Position numbers and translations under genes: made by a program. The notes under the pieces are model-generated. The model did not search any database. It saw nothing but the letters and a program-made list of their open reading frames with translations, and was not told where the DNA came from. This document shows positions 1 to 8,121 of a stretch of DNA of 64,000 bases, piece by piece (the stretch's first letter is position 1; the number at the start of each line of letters is the position of its first letter). Origin of the DNA: Planctomycetota bacterium (lineage in GTDB: Bacteria; Planctomycetota; UBA1135; GCA-002686595); NCBI GenBank assembly GCA_023150475.1, contig JAKLKU010000007.1, forward strand, positions 246,110 to 310,109, given 5' to 3'.

Positions 1-8
1 CGCTCGCG

Positions 9-2405
9 GTGTTGGTCGCGCTGCATTGGCCGGCGCGCGGCCCGCGCGTGGGGGACGCCGAGCGTGGGTCGGAGGCGTCGAGCGCGGTCGCGACGGGCGG
101 CGCCGCGGCAGGCGACGAACTCGGCGCCGACACGACTCCCGCGTCCGTCGCGGGCGCGCTCGAAGTGCTTGCGTTGCGCGCGGCGGACCGCACGCCGATC
201 GAAGAGCTCGCGCTCGCGTTGCGGTTGCTCGACGACGACACGTTCGAGCCGCGGCTCGCGTACACCGATCGCCAAGGGCTCGTGCGCTTCGACGACGTGC
301 CCGCCGGCGACGTGGTCGTCGAAAGTGCGGTCGGCGGCGAGCTCCACGCGCTCGTGCGTTCGAAGAAGTGCGGCCGGCGCACGCTGCTCGTCGCGCGCGG
401 CGTCGACGTGCGCGGTCGAGTGCTCTCGCCCACCGGCCTGCCTCTCGCGGGCGCGACGCTCGTGCTCGCGCGCGAGACGGAGCTCGACGACCTGCGTCAC
501 GCGTGGCCGGTCGCGATCAGCGACCCGTTCGGCCGTTTCGCGCTTCCGGACGTCGCGCCCGGCGCGAGGCGGCTCGTCGCACGCCATCCGCGGTTCGCGC
601 CGAGCGCGGCGTATGCGCTCACGAGCGAGCCGGGCTGCGCGCGCGAGCTCGACGTCGTGCTCGGAGGGCCCGCGGCGGAACTGCGCGGTCGTGTGCTCGA
701 CGAGTTCGGCAAGTTGCTGCCGGCCGTGCGCGTGACGGTCGGTCCGCTCGAGCCCTCGGGCGCGCGAGAGAGCGACTCGAGCACGAACGGGGAACGGCCG
801 GTCACCGCGCTCGCGACGCACACCGACGAACGCGGCGAGTTCGTCCTGCGCGGCTTGCCGATCGGCGCGAGCTGGATCGAAGCGCGCGCGGAAGGGTTCG
901 TCGCGGCGTGCGCGCAACGCACGCTCGCGCCGGGTGCGAACGAGCGGCTCGAGCTCGTGCTTCCGCGCGGCGCGCGGCTCGCCGGCGGCGCACGGCTCTC
1001 GCACGGCGCTCCCGCGCGGCACGCGAACGTCCGCGCCAGCGTCGCGGGTGGCGACGAACGCATCACGCGCGCGGCGCTCGACGGCTCGTTCGTGCTCGAC
1101 TCGCTTCCGCCAGGCGTCGTGCACGTCGTGATCGACTGGCAAGGCGAGCAGTGGGCGGAGACGGAGCTCGAGCTCGGCCGCGAGGGTGCTCGTTTCGACG
1201 CAACGCTGGAACCGGTGCGGGCGCTCGCCGGCAGCGTCGTCGATGCACGCGGCGAGCCGCTCGCCGATGCGACGGTGTGGCTCGCGCTCACGAGCGGCGG
1301 CGATCACCCTCGGGCGCGCATCGCGCGCACGGCCGCCGACGGCCGCTTCCGTTTCGCCGGCCTCGTCGAGCGCGACCACGAACTGCGTGTCTTCGCCGAC
1401 GCGGAGCAACTCTGCGAGCTCGCGCGACGCGAGCGCGTGCGACCTGGCGCGGACGCGCTCGCCATCGTCGTCGACGCAAAGCGGCTGCCCACCGCGAGGA
1501 TCGTCGGCCGCGTGCTCGGACCGGACGCTCGTGGCCTTGCCGGCGCAGAGGTGCGCGCTCGACGTGCAGGGCTCGAGCTCGTGCCCTGCGAGACCGACGA
1601 GGACGGCGCGTTCGAACTCGGGCCGCTCGCTCCAGGCGCGTGGTGGTTGTGCGTCGAGCCTCCGAAGGTTTCGCGAATCGGACTCGCCGATGGCGCGTCC
1701 GTCGCGGACGCGCAGCATGATCGATCGAGCGCCGAACTCGCGCCGCGCGCGTTCGCGATCGCCGAGCTCGCTCCCGGCGAGGTGCGCGACACCGGTGACC
1801 TCGCGCTCGAACGCGGCGCGCGTCTTCGCGTGCGCTGCGGGCCCGAGCCCCAGCACGAGTGCGGGCCCGAGCCCCAGCACGAGTGCGGCCCCGAGCCCCA
1901 GCACGAGTGCGGCCCCGAGCTCGAGCTCGAGTCCGGACTCGACGTGCCGCGCGCAGCCGACGCGGCCCTCGGCGCTCCCGTGATCGTCGCGCGTTCGTTC
2001 GATGGTCTCTTCGTCGAATGGCTCGACTTCGAGGGCGGCGTCGCGCGTTCGCGGCCGTTGCCGCCCGGGCGTTGGCGGGTCGCGCTCGAGGCGGGCGCGG
2101 GCCTCGCGCTCCAAGCGCAAGAGGTCGAGCTCGGCGAGGCCGACGTGGAGCTCGCGTTCGAGCTGCTTCGCGGTCGCGAGGTCGCGCTGCGGTTCGACGA
2201 CGACGTTCACGAGGTGCTCGTCGGCGCGGCAGGCGGCCGGGTGCTGCTCGAACGTGAGCTCGGCGTGTCGCGCGAGCTCGAACTGGTGCTCGCGCCGGAG
2301 CGCTACCGCCTCGAGCTCCGCGCCTCGGACGGCCGGACGCGTTCGCTGGACTTCGAAATCACTCGCAGCTCGCCACGCCGCGTGTTCGACGTGAAGATGG
2401 AGTGA
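9..2405 (+). CDS. Carboxypeptidase-regulatory-like repeat protein (5' partial)
   Basis: Large exported or cell-surface protein built from repeated carboxypeptidase-regulatory-like (transthyretin-type, Ig-like) units. Recurring 'G.V.D..G.PLA.A.V' strands followed by 'TD..G.F.L.GLP.G' strands are visible at roughly residues 130-200, 220-300, 400-460 and 495-560. No enzymatic motif is seen. The frame is open to the left edge with no stop, and a hydrophobic stretch begins immediately at the GTG given here, so the true start and probable signal or anchor segment lie upstream of the window. Near residues 610-640 is a low-complexity CGPEPQHE repeat. The 3' end overlaps the next gene by 4 bp (GTGA), which suggests translational coupling. 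The family usually sits in surface or secreted planctomycete proteins; ligand unknown. Confidence 0.75.
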   Translation: MLVALHWPARGPRVGDAERGSEASSAVATGGAAAGDELGADTTPASVAGALEVLALRAADRTPIEELALALRLLDDDTFEPRLAYTDRQGLVRFDDVPAGDVVVESAVGGELHALVRSKKCGRRTLLVARGVDVRGRVLSPTGLPLAGATLVLARETELDDLRHAWPVAISDPFGRFALPDVAPGARRLVARHPRFAPSAAYALTSEPGCARELDVVLGGPAAELRGRVLDEFGKLLPAVRVTVGPLEPSGARESDSSTNGERPVTALATHTDERGEFVLRGLPIGASWIEARAEGFVAACAQRTLAPGANERLELVLPRGARLAGGARLSHGAPARHANVRASVAGGDERITRAALDGSFVLDSLPPGVVHVVIDWQGEQWAETELELGREGARFDATLEPVRALAGSVVDARGEPLADATVWLALTSGGDHPRARIARTAADGRFRFAGLVERDHELRVFADAEQLCELARRERVRPGADALAIVVDAKRLPTARIVGRVLGPDARGLAGAEVRARRAGLELVPCETDEDGAFELGPLAPGAWWLCVEPPKVSRIGLADGASVADAQHDRSSAELAPRAFAIAELAPGEVRDTGDLALERGARLRVRCGPEPQHECGPEPQHECGPEPQHECGPELELESGLDVPRAADAALGAPVIVARSFDGLFVEWLDFEGGVARSRPLPPGRWRVALEAGAGLALQAQEVELGEADVELAFELLRGREVALRFDDDVHEVLVGAAGGRVLLERELGVSRELELVLAPERYRLELRASDGRTRSLDFEITRSSPRRVFDVKME
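1836..1919 (+). repeat. 24-bp in-frame minisatellite (CGPEPQHE x3.5)
   Basis: Three full copies and a partial fourth of a 24-bp unit starting TGCGGGCCCGAG lie within the preceding gene. They encode CGPEPQHE repeats. Copies 1 and 2 are identical; copies 3 and 4 share a GGG to GGC synonymous change, consistent with recent slippage or unequal exchange. Confidence 0.9.
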
Positions 2406-3670
2406 GCCCGAAACGAGGCTCGCTCCCGATGACGTCGCGTTCGATCCGTTGGTCCGTCGCGCTCGGCGCGTGCGCCGTCGCAGCGTGGGCACTCGTCGCG
2501 ATGCTCCGCCACGCACCGCCGGCGGCCGCCACGCGTGCGGGGACGGCGACCGCCGAAGCGCGTGTCGCCGCCCCCGAGCTCGCGCTCCCCGATGCTGCGA
2601 CGGTCGAGCGCTCGCCGCGCGCCGTCGCTGCCGAGCCCGTGGCGCCGGACGCCGTCGTTCCCGCCGAAGTGGCACCACAGCTCGGCGAGCTGCGCGGTCG
2701 TGTGCTGCTCGACGCGACGTTCTCCGACGCCCAGACGCTCGTCACGTTGACTTGGCACGGTTCGTTGCCGGCGCCGGAGTCTGCTCCGGACGGCGCGAAG
2801 GCCACGTCGCGAACGCAGCGTGCTCCGGGTCAGTCGACCGTGACCCACGAACGACTCTCGGCGCAGGGCGAGAGCGACGACTCGGAAGTGACGCATGCCG
2901 TCGGTCCGCATGTCGGCAGCGCGTTCGACTTCGAGTTCGGGGGGCTCGTGCCGGGCGAGTACGAGCTCGGCCTCGTGAGCGTGCCGAGCTCGCACGCCGC
3001 CACCGGCGCGGCGATGCTGGGCGTCGGGCCCGGGCGTTTCTTCTCGCTCGACGAGGTGCTCGTCACCGCGGGCGAGCCGACGCGCGACCCGCGGCTCGAT
3101 CCGCTCGATCTGCGCGGCAAGATCGTGCGAGCCCGGTACGTGGTCGTCGACGGCTACGGCGTGCCACGCGCGTCGGCGGAGTGCCGTGCGATCGCCAGCG
3201 CGACGTCGCAGTCGTACGCGACGAGCGACGAACACGGCAACGTCGAGTTCGTGCTCGCGGCGAACGTCGAAACGATCGAGATCGAGATCGAGCGTCACAC
3301 GACCTGCATCGTGCGCACGCCGCTCGCGTTCGGACGCAGCGTCGTCGTCGTGCCCGATCGGCCGACGCACGTCTTGCACGTCGATCCGGACTCGCTGCCG
3401 CAGTCGGGCGAGCTCTCGATCTTCGTGCGCGAGGCGGAAGAACTCTCCGGCTCGAGTTCGCTCGGCCGTGGCGCGACGTGGAGCCGTTTCGATGCCGCCG
3501 GCGACGCCGTCGTCGCGCCGCGTAGGCTCGGGCCGCACGAGCTCGAGTGGCGCCTGAAGCGTCCCGACGATACGTCGAAGTCGCTCGTCGACCCCGTGCA
3601 ACGGCTCGAAGTGCGCGCTCCCGGCGAAGCGGTCGTGGTCGAGCTCGTCGTGCCCGCGGAGCTGCGTTGA
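2402..3670 (+). CDS. Exported hypothetical protein, tandem paralogue A
   Basis: 422 residues with an N-terminal hydrophobic segment (about residues 17-33) and no cytoplasmic motif, so probably a membrane-anchored or secreted protein. The C-terminal about 200 residues align with the next gene product: both have 'DPLDLR', an 'ARYV.VD..GVP' strand, a 'SDE.GNVE' turn, 'RSVVVVP.RPT' and 'RLG.HEL.W'. The central 'VD..GVP..A' plus 'SDE.GN' pattern resembles a carboxypeptidase-regulatory-like domain. The GTG start overlaps the upstream stop; an ATG at 2429, preceded by a CGAGG, is an equally good start and would put the hydrophobic segment nearer the terminus. Function not recognised. Confidence 0.7.
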   Translation: MSPKRGSLPMTSRSIRWSVALGACAVAAWALVAMLRHAPPAAATRAGTATAEARVAAPELALPDAATVERSPRAVAAEPVAPDAVVPAEVAPQLGELRGRVLLDATFSDAQTLVTLTWHGSLPAPESAPDGAKATSRTQRAPGQSTVTHERLSAQGESDDSEVTHAVGPHVGSAFDFEFGGLVPGEYELGLVSVPSSHAATGAAMLGVGPGRFFSLDEVLVTAGEPTRDPRLDPLDLRGKIVRARYVVVDGYGVPRASAECRAIASATSQSYATSDEHGNVEFVLAANVETIEIEIERHTTCIVRTPLAFGRSVVVVPDRPTHVLHVDPDSLPQSGELSIFVREAEELSGSSSLGRGATWSRFDAAGDAVVAPRRLGPHELEWRLKRPDDTSKSLVDPVQRLEVRAPGEAVVVELVVPAELR

Positions 3671-3673
3671 GCC

Positions 3674-4909
3674 GTGCGACTCTCGCGCCGGCCTGCAGCG
3701 TGGCTCGTGCTGGTCGTGGCGGGCGTCGTGCTCGCGATGTGGCTCGTGCGCGGCTTTCGCGCAGCGTCGGAGGCGACGACGATCGGCGCGCCGCGAGCCA
3801 CGCGCGCGACGGGCGCGACGGGCTCGACACGCGAGCTCGTGGACCTCGCCGAGCCTGACGATGCACGCGCACGCGCGCCCGCGGAACCGGGCGCGAGCGA
3901 ACCGGCGCCGGCCGCACCGTCGGCCACATCGCCGACCGCGGACTCGGGCGACGAAGCGCTGGGTGGGCTCGAAGGCACGCTGTGGCTTGCGCCGGAGCTC
4001 GCGACGCACGAGTGGCGCATCCGCGTCGAACGCGTGCCGAAGTCGGCGCTCGCTCGCACGTCCAGCGAATGCACGTTCACACGGACCGCGTGCCTCGAGT
4101 TCGCGTTCGCCGACCTCGTCCCCGGCTGGTACACGGCGCGTGTCGAACTCGTGCGCCGCTTGCCGCCGCGGTCGCCGCCCGAAGTCAATGGCAACGGCAA
4201 CGGCAACGGCGCAGGCGACCGCGAAGGCGAAGTCGACGCCGAAGGCACGGGGCTCGCGGAACTGCTGCACGTCGACTACGGCCTCGAAGTCGTCGGCGGC
4301 GAATCGACGCGCTCGCCGGAGTGGGACCCGCTTGATCTGCGCGACGCCTATCGTTTGGCGCGCTACGTCTTGGTCGACGAAGTCGGAGTGCCTTGGCGGG
4401 GCGCCGTGGTGAGGTCGAGCACAGACGCCGAAAGCGAATTCACGAGCGTCAGCGACGAGCTCGGCAACGTCGAGATCGTGGTCGCCGCGGCCGCGACGCA
4501 GGTCGAACTGACGCTGCGCGGCGCCGACGCATGCGCCGTCGAGACGCCGTTCACGAGCGCGCGTTCGGTGGTCGTCGTGCCGCGGCGGCCGACGTACGTG
4601 CTCGAGATCGATCCGACTCTGGTGCCGTCGGACCGTTGGCTCGGACTGTCCGTCCAAGCGGTGCGAGTCGACGGGAGCGAGTCCTCCGTCCGAACCGATC
4701 GCGCGTACGTCGAGTTCGAACCCGGGAGCGGCACGGTCCGCCTGCAGCCGACCCGGCTCGGTGCGCACGAGCTCCAGTGGCTGGTGAAGCGCCAAGGCCG
4801 CGGGACGGTCTTCATCGACTCACCGACCCGCTTGGACGTGCAACCGCGCGCCGAACCCGTGCATGTACGCCTCGACTTGCCGGAAGCCGTGCTCGCGGCG
4901 CTGCGCTGA
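3674..4909 (+). CDS. Exported hypothetical protein, tandem paralogue B
   Basis: 411 residues, GTG start 3 bp after the preceding stop. A strong N-terminal transmembrane or signal segment (residues about 10-25) is followed by an Ala/Pro/Glu-rich linker and a domain paralogous to the C-terminal part of the gene before it (shared 'RSVVVVP.RPTYVL', 'RLGAHELQW'). It has a short NGNGNGNG run (about residue 175) from a 6-bp GGCAAC repeat. A conserved Cys sits in equivalent positions of both paralogues ('TCIVRTP' and 'ACAVETP'). It probably forms an operon with the two genes upstream. No known domain beyond a carboxypeptidase-regulatory-like strand pattern. Confidence 0.7.
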   Translation: MRLSRRPAAWLVLVVAGVVLAMWLVRGFRAASEATTIGAPRATRATGATGSTRELVDLAEPDDARARAPAEPGASEPAPAAPSATSPTADSGDEALGGLEGTLWLAPELATHEWRIRVERVPKSALARTSSECTFTRTACLEFAFADLVPGWYTARVELVRRLPPRSPPEVNGNGNGNGAGDREGEVDAEGTGLAELLHVDYGLEVVGGESTRSPEWDPLDLRDAYRLARYVLVDEVGVPWRGAVVRSSTDAESEFTSVSDELGNVEIVVAAAATQVELTLRGADACAVETPFTSARSVVVVPRRPTYVLEIDPTLVPSDRWLGLSVQAVRVDGSESSVRTDRAYVEFEPGSGTVRLQPTRLGAHELQWLVKRQGRGTVFIDSPTRLDVQPRAEPVHVRLDLPEAVLAALR

Positions 4910-4940
4910 CGCGAGCCCGCGAAATCCTGGATTGGAGCTC

Positions 4941-4974
4941 TTGACAGCGCGTCATTGTCATTTCACTCTATAGC
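4941..4974 (+). promoter_or_regulatory. Promoter and candidate ArsR operator
   Basis: A perfect -35 TTGACA lies at 4941-4946, with AT-rich CTCTATAGC about 20 bp downstream as the likely -10 zone. The -35 overlaps an inverted repeat TGACA-N9-TGTCA (4942-4960), a typical place for an ArsR-type autorepressor. The GTG start follows within a few bases and has no Shine-Dalgarno, so the transcript may be leaderless. It is the clearest low-GC island in the first 5 kb. Confidence 0.6.
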
Positions 4975-4977
4975 TAA

Positions 4978-5358
4978 GTGATTCGAGCCCGCCTGTCCCC
5001 CGACCCCGACCGACTCAGCGCGACCTTCGCCGCGCTGGCCGACCCGACGCGTCGCGCGATCCTCGCGCGGCTCGCCCGCGGCGAATCGTCGGTCACCGAG
5101 CTCGCGCAACCGTTCGACCTCAGCCTGCCGGCGATCTCGAAGCACCTCGCGGTGCTCGAACGCTCCGGTCTGGTCGAGCGGCGGCGCGAAGCACGTTGGC
5201 GCTACTGCAAGCTCGATCCCGAGCCGCTGAAAGACGCGTCGGCGTGGATCGAGGAGTACCGCAGGTTCTGGGAGCAGAGCTTCGATCGGCTCGACGCGTA
5301 CTTGAAGGAGCTCCAGAAAGGACCTCGCGATGCCGACCCGCCTCGACCCGCCCCCTGA
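4978..5358 (+). CDS. ArsR-family winged-helix repressor
   Basis: 126-residue winged-helix regulator. The N-terminal 'ALADPTRRAILARLARGE' helix and the recognition helix 'DLSLPAISKHLAVLERSGLV' followed by the wing 'RRREARWRYCKL' are diagnostic of the ArsR/SdpR group. No metal-binding CxC motif is visible in the alpha-3 helix, which fits the non-metal ArsR members that are usually paired with SRPBCC (AHSA1) proteins. It overlaps the downstream SRPBCC gene by 29 bp, the classic arrangement of these pairs. It probably binds the inverted repeat overlapping its own -35 and represses the whole three-gene operon; the inducer is unknown. Confidence 0.93.
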   Translation: MIRARLSPDPDRLSATFAALADPTRRAILARLARGESSVTELAQPFDLSLPAISKHLAVLERSGLVERRREARWRYCKLDPEPLKDASAWIEEYRRFWEQSFDRLDAYLKELQKGPRDADPPRPAP

Positions 5359-6793
5359 CTTCGCTCGCGAGTTCGTCTTCTCGCGCACGTTCGACGCGCC
5401 GCGGGCCGCCGTGTTCGCCGCGTGGACCGATCCGGCGATCCTCGCCTTGTGGTGGGGGCCGAAGGGCTTCACCAGTCCACGCTGCGAGCTCGACGCGCGC
5501 ATCGGCGGCGCGATCCACGTCGACATGCGCGGTCCGGACGGAATCGTGCATCCGATGGCGGGCGAAGTGCGCGAGCTCGTCGAGCCCGAACGCTTCGTCT
5601 TCACTGCGGGTTCGCTCGACGAGCACGGCGAGCGGCTCTTCCAAGTCCGCAATGCGATTCACTTCGCCGAACACGGCGGTCGGACGATCGTCACGGTGCG
5701 CGCGCGCTTCGAGTGGATCACGCCGGGCATGGAGTCGTCGCTCGGCGGCATGGATCCGGGCTGGAACGAATCGCTGGATCGTATGGTCGCCGTCGTGCTC
5801 GCGCGCGCCGCGGACATCCGGCGCGGCTCGACCGACGGCAACGAAGCGACCTCGGAACTCGGGATCGAGCTCTCGCGCGTGTTCGACGCGCCGGTCGAAC
5901 TCGTGTGGGACGTGTGGACGCGCGCGGAGCACATCGCGCGTTGGTGGGGCCCGAGCGGTTTCTCGACGACGATCGAGCAGTTCGACTTTCGGCCCGGCGG
6001 TCGGTTCAAGCACACGATGCACGGCCCCGACGGCACCGACTATCCGAACCTGAGCGTGTTCCGCGCGATCGTCCCGTACGAGCGCATCGACTACACGCAC
6101 TCCGGAGGCGAGGAAGACGGGCCGGGCGCGAGTTTCCAAGGCTCGTGGCGGTTCCAGGCGCTCGCCGGCGGCCGCACCAAGGTCACGATCTCGCTGACGT
6201 TCCCGACCCGCGAACGGCGCGACTTCGTGATCCGCGAGTTCGGCGCGATCGCGGGCGGCAAGCAGACGCTCGCGCGGTTCGACGAACACGTCGCCAGCGT
6301 GCGTGCGGCGGACGAGCTCGTGATCGAGCGCACGTTCGACGCGCCGCGCGAAATCGTGTTCGCTGCGTGGACCGAGCTCGAACGCTTGAAGTCGTGGTGG
6401 GGGCCGAAGGGCTTCGAGTGGCTCGGCGGCACGCTCGATCTGCGGCCCGGCGGACGGTTCCACTACGGCATGCGCGCTCCGGGTGGCGGCGAGATGTGGG
6501 GCAAGTTCGTGTGGCGCGAGATCGTGCGGCCCGAACGGCTGGTGTACATCGTTTCGTTCTCCGACGCGGCGGGCGGGACGACGCGCCATCCGCTCGCGCC
6601 GACGTGGCCGCTCGAAATGCTCAACACGTTGCTCTTCGTCGAACACGGCGCACGGACGAAGCTCGTGCTGCACGGATTGCCGCTCGGCGCGAACGACGCC
6701 GAGCGCGAAACGTTCCGCAAGGCGCACGAAGGCGTGCGCGGTGGGTTCAAGGGCACGCTCGACCAACTCGAAGCGTTCTTGGCCGGCAAGTGA
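5330..6793 (+). CDS. Triple SRPBCC (AHSA1-like) domain protein
   Basis: 487 residues made of three consecutive AHSA1/START-like SRPBCC domains at about residues 14-160, 180-325 and 331-485. Each opens with a 'R.FDAP...VW/F..WT' strand-helix and has the signature 'WWGP.GF' (three copies), then 'DLRPGGRF' or the equivalent, 'G.F' and 'R.V.PER' elements. Single-domain proteins of this family are about 150 residues, so this is a threefold fusion. SRPBCC domains enclose a hydrophobic ligand cavity; most ArsR-linked members have no proven substrate. Start ATG lies inside arsR, stop precedes the doxX-like gene by 14 bp; all three genes are likely one operon. Confidence 0.92.
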   Translation: MPTRLDPPPDFAREFVFSRTFDAPRAAVFAAWTDPAILALWWGPKGFTSPRCELDARIGGAIHVDMRGPDGIVHPMAGEVRELVEPERFVFTAGSLDEHGERLFQVRNAIHFAEHGGRTIVTVRARFEWITPGMESSLGGMDPGWNESLDRMVAVVLARAADIRRGSTDGNEATSELGIELSRVFDAPVELVWDVWTRAEHIARWWGPSGFSTTIEQFDFRPGGRFKHTMHGPDGTDYPNLSVFRAIVPYERIDYTHSGGEEDGPGASFQGSWRFQALAGGRTKVTISLTFPTRERRDFVIREFGAIAGGKQTLARFDEHVASVRAADELVIERTFDAPREIVFAAWTELERLKSWWGPKGFEWLGGTLDLRPGGRFHYGMRAPGGGEMWGKFVWREIVRPERLVYIVSFSDAAGGTTRHPLAPTWPLEMLNTLLFVEHGARTKLVLHGLPLGANDAERETFRKAHEGVRGGFKGTLDQLEAFLAGK

Positions 6794-6807
6794 AGGAGTC
6801 GCTGCAC

Positions 6808-7182
6808 ATGGAATCGAACTCGAAGGCCTTCTCGTGGTCCGGGCGGGCGCTCTCGTGGTTGCTCGCGGCGTTCCTCTTCGTCAGCGCCTCGATGAAGTTC
6901 GTGCGACCGCCCGGCTTCGAGGAGGGCATCGCACACATCGGCTGGGCGGCGTCGAAGGCCACCGGGATCGGCGTGCTCGAGTTCGCCTGCACGGTGCTCT
7001 ACGTGATCCCGCGCACGGCGGTGCTCGGCGCGATCCTCCTGACCGGGTATCTCGGCGGCGCGACGGCGACGCACGTGCGCGTCGACGACGACGTGCTCGT
7101 CCAGCCGTTGCTCGGCGTGATCGCGTGGCTCGGGCTCTGGCTGCGCGATCCGCGCTTGAGGAACGTCTTGCCGCTGTCGTGA
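6808..7182 (+). CDS. DoxX-like membrane protein
   Basis: 124 residues with four hydrophobic segments (about residues 10-28, 45-65, 70-90, 98-115) and the DoxX-family features 'SASMKF' after TM1 and 'LTGYLGGATATHVR' at TM3. Start ATG is preceded by a good GAAGGAG Shine-Dalgarno 9 bp upstream. DoxX-like (PF13564-type) proteins often accompany ArsR/AHSA1 pairs; role uncertain, perhaps quinone or redox-related. It is the last gene of the arsR operon and converges on the cupin gene. Confidence 0.88.
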   Translation: MESNSKAFSWSGRALSWLLAAFLFVSASMKFVRPPGFEEGIAHIGWAASKATGIGVLEFACTVLYVIPRTAVLGAILLTGYLGGATATHVRVDDDVLVQPLLGVIAWLGLWLRDPRLRNVLPLS

Positions 7183-7260
7183 ACCGAGCGCGGCGCGAAC
7201 ACGTCGCGCTCGGCGAGCCGTGTGGTGCCGCGAGCGCCGCGCGTTCCGCAGAGCGCGCGA

Positions 7261-8046
7261 TCAGCGCGCGCGGCCGAAGTCGTCCTCGAGCCGGACGATG
7301 TCGTCCTCGCCGAAGTACGTGCCGCTCTGGATCTCCACGAACGTGAGGATCTCGTCGCCGACGTTCTCGATGCGGTGCGCGGCGCCGATCGGGATGTCGA
7401 TCGTCTCGCCGCGGGAGAGCACGACGTCGCGGCCGTCCAGCGTGACCTTGGCCTCGCCGCGCACGACGATCCAGTGCTCCGCGCGCCGCGTGTGCTTCTG
7501 ATAGGAGAGGCGCTTCTTCGGCAGCACGTCGATGCGCTTCACCTTGAACGCCGGGTGGTCGGCGAGCACCCAGTACTCACCCCACGGCCGGCGATCGTGG
7601 ACTTGGTCGACGCGCCGTTTCGCTTCGCGCGCGAGGAGCTCGGTGTAGACCGCGCGGTACGCCGCGGCGGCGTGCGAGGACTGCGGCGCGACGGTCGCGG
7701 CGAGCGGCACGCGCGACGGACCTTCGTGGCTCGCGACGAACAGCGCGCGGGGCGCGAGCCGATCGGCGAGCTCGAACTCCTCCGCGCTCGGGTTCGGCGA
7801 GAGCGTCACGACGACCGGCGCCGTGGCGACGATCGCGAGCGGCAGGGCGCGCGGTTCGGCGAGCACGTGCACGAGGTCGAAGTCGCTCGCCCGGGCGAAC
7901 GCGTCGGCCATCGTGACGGACGCGCGCGCGTCGTCGCCGGCCTCGCTCAGGCGCACTTCGATGCCGCCGTGGCCGAGTTCGCGCACCAAGAGCCGTGCGA
8001 TGTCCGCGAACGGACCGCGCGCGGGAGCGACGAGGAGCAGTTTCAT
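7261..8046 (-). CDS. Mannose-6-phosphate isomerase type II cupin with unusual N-terminal domain
   Basis: 261 residues. The C-terminal about 115 residues are a cupin of the phosphomannose isomerase/GDP-mannose pyrophosphorylase C-terminal family: 'RPWGEYWVL', 'FKVKRIDV', 'KHTRRAEHWIVV', 'GETIDIPIGAAHRIEN', 'DDIVRLEDDFGR'. The metal-binding His and Glu residues are present. The first about 145 residues look like a shortened Rossmann-type glycosyltransferase N-terminal half ('MKLLLVAPARGPFA', 'DLVHVL', 'PVVVTLSPN'), an unusual partner for this cupin. Likely role is sugar-nucleotide (mannose) supply for surface glycans. Start ATG has no Shine-Dalgarno but a TAGACT box 10 nt upstream. Confidence 0.85.
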   Translation of the reverse strand: MKLLLVAPARGPFADIARLLVRELGHGGIEVRLSEAGDDARASVTMADAFARASDFDLVHVLAEPRALPLAIVATAPVVVTLSPNPSAEEFELADRLAPRALFVASHEGPSRVPLAATVAPQSSHAAAAYRAVYTELLAREAKRRVDQVHDRRPWGEYWVLADHPAFKVKRIDVLPKKRLSYQKHTRRAEHWIVVRGEAKVTLDGRDVVLSRGETIDIPIGAAHRIENVGDEILTFVEIQSGTYFGEDDIVRLEDDFGRAR

Positions 8047-8056
8047 CGGTCGAAGG

Positions 8057-8084
8057 AGTCTAGGCGCGCCTCGCGACGCGGCAA
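8057..8084 (-). promoter_or_regulatory. Promoter TTGCCG-N16-TAGACT for the cupin gene
   Basis: On the minus strand TTGCCG (rc of 8079-8084), 16 bp, TAGACT (rc of 8057-8062), then 10 nt to the ATG. With the -10 this close the expected start of transcription is at or next to the start codon. Confidence 0.5.
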
Positions 8085-8121
8085 GGCGCCTCTCTTCGGA
8101 CGGCGACGCCCTCGGACTCGA

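Noticed and set aside
2303-4795. 830-residue minus-strand ORF
   Set aside because: Shadow of the two plus-strand paralogues; composition is the Arg/His/Asp type seen in all antisense frames here.
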